Source: JALHVH01 sp963773685
GTDB lineage: Bacteria > Acidobacteriota > Aminicenantia > Aminicenantales > Saccharicenantaceae
Reading direction: 5' to 3'
Assembly (NCBI GenBank): GCA_963773685.1
Contig: CAVZBY010000002.1
Span: 248,001 to 312,000, forward strand
Length of the DNA stretch: 64,000 bases
Below the pieces are notes generated by a model. The model did not search any database. It saw only the letters and a list, made by a program, of their open reading frames with translations, and was not told where the DNA came from. A program made the translations under genes and the position numbers. Positions 59,166-64,000 of this stretch are shown here, in pieces; within the stretch, counting starts at the first letter, position 1; every line of letters begins with the position of its first letter.

Positions 59166-59348
59166 ATGAAGCAAGCGCTCGTCCCCATCATCGCGGCGCT
59201 AATTTTCCCGTTCGCGCTCCTCCTGTTCATATCGGTCGTCCCGTTCATCTCGATCATCCTCCTGGCGCGCGCGTCCCCGCCCGGCCCCTTCCGGGCGCTT
59301 TCTCTTTCTTTGTGTCCTTCCACCGGAAGAAGCCCCCCTATCATCTAA
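59166..59348 (+). CDS. Possible small membrane protein
   Basis: 60 residues: MKQALVPIIAALIFPFALLL, then more hydrophobic residues and a Pro/Ser-rich tail that enters the repeat block. One long hydrophobic stretch could be one or two helices. Support comes only from the promoter placement. It has no recognised family. Confidence 0.35.
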   Translation: MKQALVPIIAALIFPFALLLFISVVPFISIILLARASPPGPFRALSLSLCPSTGRSPPII

Positions 59349-59531
59349 CGGAGACACGTTCCATCCGCCCCCTTGAATTCCAAGGGGGAAGGGGGATTAA
59401 GAGCTCCAAGGGCAGGATTCGTGTCTCCGCAAATATATCTAACGGAGACACGCTCCATCGGCCCCCCTTGAATTCCCGTTCCGACCCGTGTCTCCGTAAC
59501 GGCTCGAGAACGTGTCCCGCTTGGATGACCG
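59346..59531. repeat. REP-like repeat block with two CGGAGACACG palindromic units
   Basis: CGGAGACACG at 59349-59358 and 59443-59452 is matched by its complement CGTGTCTCCG at 59420-59429 and 59487-59496. Between the arms are C-runs, TTGAATTCC and G-runs. CTCGAGAACGTGTCCCGC follows. This fills the gap upstream of the SecA paralogue. No gene is seen in it. Confidence 0.7.
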
Positions 59532-59546
59532 GATAGGAGGTCTGTC

Positions 59547-62048
59547 ATGAAGTACAAAGCGCTGTTCGCCCGGGCCGCGGGCGACACGATCGAAACCGAT
59601 CTCGGACCTTATCGGAAGGCCCTTGAAGAGATCCTGAGCCGTCCGACCGGACGGCTCGACGACGCTGAGTTGAAATCCGCATCGGAGCGTCTCATCGGAG
59701 GCGCACGGGCGGGAGGGGCGGAGCCCGGCCCTCGGGCGCCCTCGGTACCGGAGATACCGAAGGTTGCCATCGAAGCCTTCGCCCTCGTCCGGGAAGCGTC
59801 GCGCCGCGTCCTTGGGCTCGATCCGTTCGACGTCCAGATCATCGCCGGGCTCGCCATGTCCGCCGGCCGGATCGTCGAGTTGCCGACGGGGGAGGGGAAG
59901 ACCCTCGCCGCCGTGTTCCCGGCGTATCTTCATGCCCTTTCGGATCGCGGCGTCCACGTGCTGACATTCAACGATTACCTGGCGCGGCGCGACGCCTCCT
60001 GGATGGGTCCCGTGTTCTCTTTTCTCGGCCTATCGGTCGGATGCGTCCGGGAGGGAATGCCTGCTGCCGACCGGCGCCGGGCCTATGCTAGCGACATTAC
60101 TTACGCCGCCGCGCGGGAAGCGGGGTTCGATTTTCTGCGCGACAGGCTCGCTATCGTGCCCGGCGACGTCGTCCACAGGCCGTTTCACCTGGCCCTCGTC
60201 GACGAGGCCGACTCCGTTCTCATCGACGAGGCGCGCGTCCCGCTCGTCATTTCGGCGAACGCGGACCCCAGCGGGCTCGACGCCGGGCGGCTGGCCGCTC
60301 TCGTCCGGACGCTCGAGCCGGGCCGGGACTACGCGACCGACGCCGAACACAGGAACGTCTCCCTGACCGACACCGGCCTGGACCGGGTCGAGGCCGCTCT
60401 CCGGACCGGGAGCCTCTATGAAGAGGCGAGCCGGGACCTTCTGACGGCCGTCCATTGCGCGCTCCACGCCGAGGCCCTGCTCCGCAGGGACGTCGATTAT
60501 ATCGTCCGGGAGCGGGGCGTCGAGATCGTCGATGAGTTCACCGGGCGGGTCGTCGACGGACGGCACTGGCCCGACGGGCTCCAGGCGGCCGTCGAGGCCA
60601 AGGAAGGGATCTCCCGGAACGCCGGGGGGCGCATCCTCGGCTCGATCGCCCTCCAACAGTACTTCGGCCTTTACCCCCGCCTCTGCGGAATGACGGCGAC
60701 GGCGCGTTCGGCCGCGCCCGAGCTCGCGGAATTCTACGGTTTGAAGGTCGTCGTGGTCCCGTCCCACGTCCCGAGCGTCCGGGAGGACCTCCCTGACGTC
60801 GTCTTCACCGACGCGGCGGCCAAGCGCGACGCCCTCGTGAGCGAGATCGGCGCGGCGCATGCGGCCGGAAGGCCCGTCCTGGTCGGCACCGCGAGCGTCA
60901 GGGAATCGGAAGGCCTGGCCGCCGGCCTGAAGGCGGCGGACATTCCCTGCGAGGTCCTCAACGCGCGGAACGACGAACTCGAAGCGGGAATCGTCGCCCG
61001 GGCCGGAAGCCGGGGCGCGGTCACCATCTCGACGAACATGGCCGGCCGCGGGACCGATATCAAGCTCGGGGGCCCCGACGAGCGGGACCGCGCTGCGATC
61101 GCCGCGCTCGGGGGTCTTTATGTCATCGGCACGAACCGGCACGAGAGCCTCCGCATCGACCGCCAGCTGAAGGGGAGGGCGGGGCGACAGGGAGACCCGG
61201 GGAGCTCCCGGTTCTTCATCAGTTTCGAGGACGACATCTTCGTGCGGTACGGCCTCGACGGGATGCTGAGGAAACGGTACGGCCCGGTGCGCCGGAGCGA
61301 GCCCGTCGCCGGCCGCTTGGTCCGGAACGATATCGCCCACGCCCAGCGCGTCATCGAAGGCCAGAACTTCGATATCCGCCGCTCCCTGCGAAAATATTCC
61401 GCGCTGGTCGAGCGCCAGAGGATCATCGTCCAGGCGTGGCGCGACGATGTCCTCGTCCCTGGGGAACGCAAGGCGGAGGGAGAGGAGAGGGCCCGCGAGT
61501 GGGAACCCGTCGGGATCGTCCGAAGAAAGGACCGCGGTCTCTTCGCCGGGGGAGAGGCGCTCTTCGGGAAGGAGCCGATCGCGGAGCTCGAGAGGAGGCT
61601 GACGCTCTTGGCCATCGACAGGGCCTGGTCGGACCACCTGGCCTGGGTGGCGGACTCCAGGGAAAGCATCCACCTCGTGGCCGTGGGAGGGAAGACGCCC
61701 CTCGACGAATTCGTCCGCTCCGCGACGGCTGAGTTCATGGAGATCCCCGGCCGTATCGAGAACGCCGTTGTCGCCGGCTTCGCCTCGATGATCAACAGGA
61801 ACGGGCCTCTGGACCTGGACGCCGACGAGCTCAAGGGCCCGGCGTCGACCTGGACCTATCTGGTTAATGAGGACCAGTTCGGCTGGGGGATGGAAATGTT
61901 GAAAGGGCGGAACATCGGCCTGGCCGCGGGGGCGGCGCTATATGCGGGCCCGCTGTTCCTCCTGACCCTGCTCTTGCGGAAGCTCCGGAGATCCGGAAGG
62001 TCCCGGAGTCCCGAAACCGAAGGCCGCGGACCGGGACGGGAGGGCTAA
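59547..62048 (+). CDS. SecA-like translocase ATPase with C-terminal membrane helix
   Basis: 833 residues; AGGAGG precedes the ATG. Walker A is PTGEGKTLA (112-118), Walker B LALVDEADSVLIDEAR, and MAGRGTDIKLGG, IGTNRHESLRIDRQLKGRAG and GDPGSSRFFISFEDD are diagnostic SecA motor motifs. A preprotein-crosslinking region (VDEFTGRVVDGRHWPDGLQA) is present. It lacks the Cys-rich zinc tail of housekeeping SecA; instead a helix (IGLAAGAALYAGPLFLLTLL) and a basic tail end the protein. It is probably an accessory, membrane-bound SecA for special substrates. Confidence 0.87.
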   Translation: MKYKALFARAAGDTIETDLGPYRKALEEILSRPTGRLDDAELKSASERLIGGARAGGAEPGPRAPSVPEIPKVAIEAFALVREASRRVLGLDPFDVQIIAGLAMSAGRIVELPTGEGKTLAAVFPAYLHALSDRGVHVLTFNDYLARRDASWMGPVFSFLGLSVGCVREGMPAADRRRAYASDITYAAAREAGFDFLRDRLAIVPGDVVHRPFHLALVDEADSVLIDEARVPLVISANADPSGLDAGRLAALVRTLEPGRDYATDAEHRNVSLTDTGLDRVEAALRTGSLYEEASRDLLTAVHCALHAEALLRRDVDYIVRERGVEIVDEFTGRVVDGRHWPDGLQAAVEAKEGISRNAGGRILGSIALQQYFGLYPRLCGMTATARSAAPELAEFYGLKVVVVPSHVPSVREDLPDVVFTDAAAKRDALVSEIGAAHAAGRPVLVGTASVRESEGLAAGLKAADIPCEVLNARNDELEAGIVARAGSRGAVTISTNMAGRGTDIKLGGPDERDRAAIAALGGLYVIGTNRHESLRIDRQLKGRAGRQGDPGSSRFFISFEDDIFVRYGLDGMLRKRYGPVRRSEPVAGRLVRNDIAHAQRVIEGQNFDIRRSLRKYSALVERQRIIVQAWRDDVLVPGERKAEGEERAREWEPVGIVRRKDRGLFAGGEALFGKEPIAELERRLTLLAIDRAWSDHLAWVADSRESIHLVAVGGKTPLDEFVRSATAEFMEIPGRIENAVVAGFASMINRNGPLDLDADELKGPASTWTYLVNEDQFGWGMEMLKGRNIGLAAGAALYAGPLFLLTLLLRKLRRSGRSRSPETEGRGPGREG

Positions 62049-63100
62049 TCGCCGGCGACGAGGACGAGACGGACCCGGCGCTCCTTGTCCTCTCGCTTCA
62101 CGGTCAGGGTCACGGCGTCCCCGATGCGCCTCTCTTCGAGCGCCGTATAGAGGTCGTCGTACGACGTCACCTTTGTCCCGTCCACGGCGACGACGACGTC
62201 CCCCAGGAAGAGGCGGCCGAAGCGGTCGCGCCCCAGTCCCTGGAGTCCCGCCCGCGCGGCGTCGCTCCCCCGGGGAACTTCGAGGACGGCGACCCCCTCG
62301 ACGCCGATACGCCGGGCGTATTGATCGCTCATCAGGGAGACGCCCAGCCCCGGATGGACGACCTTCCCGTTCCGGATGATCTCGGGGACGATCTTCCGGA
62401 TCGTGTCCACGGGGACGGCGAACCCGATCCCGCTCGACGCCCCCGAGGGCGAGATGATCAGGGTGTTCATCCCGATGAGCCTGCCGGCCGAGTCGAGAAG
62501 CGGCCCGCCCGAGTTCCCGGGGTTGATGGAGGCGTCCGTCTGGATCATGTCGCGAATGGTGACCCCGCCCGCGCCGGGCATGCTGCGTCCCAGGGCGCTG
62601 ACGATCCCGGTGGTGACCGTGTGGTCGAAGCCGAAGGGATTGCCGATGGCGATGACCTTCTGTCCGACCTGAAGGTCCCTGGAGATCCCGACATCGACGG
62701 GGAAGAGGCCCGCGAGGTCGCCCTCGACCTTGAGGACCGCGATATCTTTGTTGGGCTCGCGGCCGACGAGCCGGGCCCGCCTCTGTTCGCCGCCCGGCAG
62801 GGCGACGTTGAAGATGTCGCCGTCCTCGATGACGTGGAAATTCGTGACGATGTGGCCCCGGTCGTCCCAGACGAATCCGGAACCGCTGCCCCGGGGCACG
62901 GCCTCCTCGCTCGAGAAGAAGGATTCCTTGACGAGCTGGATATTGGTCACGAACACGACCGAGTTCTTTGTCCTCCGGACGACCTCGATGGTATTGCTCT
63001 CGTCCTCGAGGAAGCGGGATTCCTGCCCCCGCGCGGGGACGGTTCCCAGCAGGGCGACGAGCCCCGGGACCGCGGCCCAGACCAGCCATTTCGTTCTCAT
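62045..63100 (-). CDS. HtrA/Deg-type serine protease with PDZ domain
   Basis: 351 residues. The signal peptide LVWAAVPGLVALLGTVPARG is followed by a trypsin-like domain with His89 (TNFHVIE), Asp119 (NKDIAVL) and Ser197 (NPGNSGGP). One PDZ domain (GVAVLEVPRGSDAARAGLQG, LGDVVVAVDG) follows, as in DegS/DegQ-type proteins. It degrades or senses misfolded proteins in the periplasm. It converges on the SecA paralogue with a 4-base overlap. Confidence 0.92.
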   Translation of the reverse strand: MRTKWLVWAAVPGLVALLGTVPARGQESRFLEDESNTIEVVRRTKNSVVFVTNIQLVKESFFSSEEAVPRGSGSGFVWDDRGHIVTNFHVIEDGDIFNVALPGGEQRRARLVGREPNKDIAVLKVEGDLAGLFPVDVGISRDLQVGQKVIAIGNPFGFDHTVTTGIVSALGRSMPGAGGVTIRDMIQTDASINPGNSGGPLLDSAGRLIGMNTLIISPSGASSGIGFAVPVDTIRKIVPEIIRNGKVVHPGLGVSLMSDQYARRIGVEGVAVLEVPRGSDAARAGLQGLGRDRFGRLFLGDVVVAVDGTKVTSYDDLYTALEERRIGDAVTLTVKREDKERRVRLVLVAGD

Positions 63101-63185
63101 GATGAAGGCTCCTTCCGACGCTGGATACCCAGGAGAAATCTACCGGAACGACCGGCGGAAAACAAGCCCCGGGAGCCCGGACGAT

Positions 63186-63596
63186 TCAGGCCCGGCCGAT
63201 GGGCCTGGCGAGGGAGCAAGCCCATCGGTAGAACTCGGACGCGGCCCGGACCAGCTCCTCGGCCTCCCTGGCGGTGAGGTTCCGGCGCTCGTATTGGACG
63301 AGGTTCTTTTTCCCGATGACGCGGCGAAGGAGAGCGGCCTGCGCCGCGGCCTCGGGGAGGGGGATGGCGGCGACGAGCTCGCAGATGTCGAGGTCGTCCT
63401 GGGAAACGGACCGGATCCCCTTGAAATAGACGCACAGGGCGTCGGCCGAAGAGACCGAACACTGGAGGGCCAGAGTGCCGGCGGCGTTATGGTGCTTCGC
63501 GGCGAAGGCGGCCAGCATGGCCCCGTGGTTGTCCTCGGCCTTGTTGAAATAATCGATGGCGGCGCTGCGGTCCTCTTTGCGCGTCCTGACCTTCAT
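63186..63596 (-). CDS. HEPN-domain protein, likely partner of an MNT nucleotidyltransferase
   Basis: 136 residues, all helical. AIDYFNKAEDNHGAMLAAFA and a C-terminal LVQYERRNLTAREAEELVRA with EFYRWACSL fit the HEPN four-helix bundle. The RNase motif Rx4-6H is not intact: the corresponding loop GIRSVSQDDLDI has Asp where His is expected. It starts 9 bases after the MNT stop. HEPN-MNT pairs act as toxin and antitoxin or as nucleotide-transfer modules. Confidence 0.68.
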   Translation of the reverse strand: MKVRTRKEDRSAAIDYFNKAEDNHGAMLAAFAAKHHNAAGTLALQCSVSSADALCVYFKGIRSVSQDDLDICELVAAIPLPEAAAQAALLRRVIGKKNLVQYERRNLTAREAEELVRAASEFYRWACSLARPIGRA

Positions 63597-63605
63597 GACG
63601 GCACC

Positions 63606-64000
63606 TCACAGGAACGCGATCGGGTCCTTCCCGAAGAGCGTTCGATAGGTTTTCATCAGGGTCGAGACCGGCGGCTCATTCCGGCGGGCCTTCCTCCGGA
63701 ACTCGGCCTCCGTTTTGATATAGGGATCGACATGGAAGCCGAATTCGCCGAAGAACCCGGCCGCGACCGTCTCCCGGAGGGCCTTCTCGAGGCGGGCCTT
63801 GGCCCGGGCGTCCCGGACGACGAAGGCCACGTCGCCGTCGCTCGTCTCCCGGGTCCGTCCCGCGGCCAGGCTTCCGTAGAGAAGCGCGGACACGACGGAC
63901 GGCCTCAGGCCCAGTTCGGCGATCCGTTTCTCCAGAAAGGCCCCGACATCTTCCCGGAGCGCGTGCTCGCGGGCGAAAAGCGGCCGGAGAATGTCCCGGA
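63606..64000 (-). CDS. MNT-type nucleotidyltransferase, 5' end outside window
   Basis: At least 131 residues; the frame is open to the window edge. YGSLAAGRTRETSDGDVAFV is the GS..(10)..DxD motif of minimal nucleotidyltransferases. A C-terminal segment FHVDPYIKTEAEFRRKARRN follows. An internal GTG at 63893 is not the likely start because conserved sequence (LFAREHALREDVGAFLEKRI) extends upstream. It should AMPylate or otherwise modify a partner, here the adjacent HEPN protein. Confidence 0.7.
   Translation of the reverse strand, partial: RDILRPLFAREHALREDVGAFLEKRIAELGLRPSVVSALLYGSLAAGRTRETSDGDVAFVVRDARAKARLEKALRETVAAGFFGEFGFHVDPYIKTEAEFRRKARRNEPPVSTLMKTYRTLFGKDPIAFL

Noticed and set aside
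59346..59531. Possible CRISPR array
   Set aside because: Only two units with palindromic arms and unequal spacing, and no cas genes; it is a REP-like element.

Overview
The window is about 64 kb of GC-rich bacterial DNA, densely packed with genes on both strands. The gene set suggests an anaerobic, protein- and carbohydrate-using bacterium of the Acidobacteriota / Candidatus Aminicenantes type. It has an Oar-like TonB receptor with a carboxypeptidase-regulatory domain, a tricorn-type S41 peptidase, M28 and M55 peptidases, a VPS10/sortilin-like BNR protein, DUF1015 and adenosine-specific kinase (PF04008) genes, and many lipoproteins. This assignment is inference; no rRNA or marker gene is present to settle it. 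About thirty single-base frameshifts break otherwise well-conserved genes, often in homopolymers. This looks like an unpolished long-read assembly rather than mass gene decay, so I merged such pieces into single genes and gave the break points.

Layout. 1-1.1 kb: rearranged pieces of gpmI (phosphoglycerate mutase) ending in a C/G-rich repeat. 1.1-4.6 kb: a four-gene ABC-2 exporter operon. 4.6-13.8 kb: a lipoprotein, an M28 peptidase, a nitroreductase, a membrane metallophosphoesterase, a YfcC-type carrier and a six-hairpin glycosidase. 13.8-22.0 kb (minus strand): a long gene run starting with three consecutive alkaline-phosphatase-superfamily enzymes (cytosolic, membrane-anchored, Tat-exported), then a ribbon-helix-helix-like protein, a three-helix membrane protein with the Oxa1/EMC3 layout, an aminotransferase and an OmpH/Skp chaperone. 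22.1-25.4 kb: an HD-GYP-like protein and a HEAT-repeat-like partner sharing an N-terminal module. 25.5-29.2 kb: L-rhamnose isomerase, a YprB-like exonuclease and a zinc alcohol dehydrogenase.

29.2-33.6 kb: small stress-type genes (DUF1579, a single-pass membrane protein, rhomboid protease, CsbD, a 29-residue membrane peptide) and a tRNA-Arg. Three of these genes have sigma-54-like promoters, and two of those share a duplicated upstream module. 33.8-48.4 kb: a Tat-exported Fe-S aldo/keto reductase, a YbaK deacylase, a serine hydrolase, a polysaccharide deacetylase, a TonB receptor, an M55 peptidase, a PurF-like protein without the catalytic cysteine, and the tricorn-type peptidase. 48.4-55.7 kb: an adenylate-kinase-like protein, DUF1015, a catalytically dead beta-lactamase-fold lipoprotein overlapping a lipid kinase, gamma carbonic anhydrase, MaoC hydratase, an outer-membrane barrel and an SDR. 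55.7-64 kb: the VPS10/BNR protein, a REP-like repeat block, a SecA paralogue with a C-terminal membrane helix, HtrA protease, and a HEPN-MNT pair cut by the window end.

The best candidates for something undescribed are the three-phosphatase plus Oxa1/EMC3-like operon, the membrane-tailed SecA, and the sigma-54 stress cassette.
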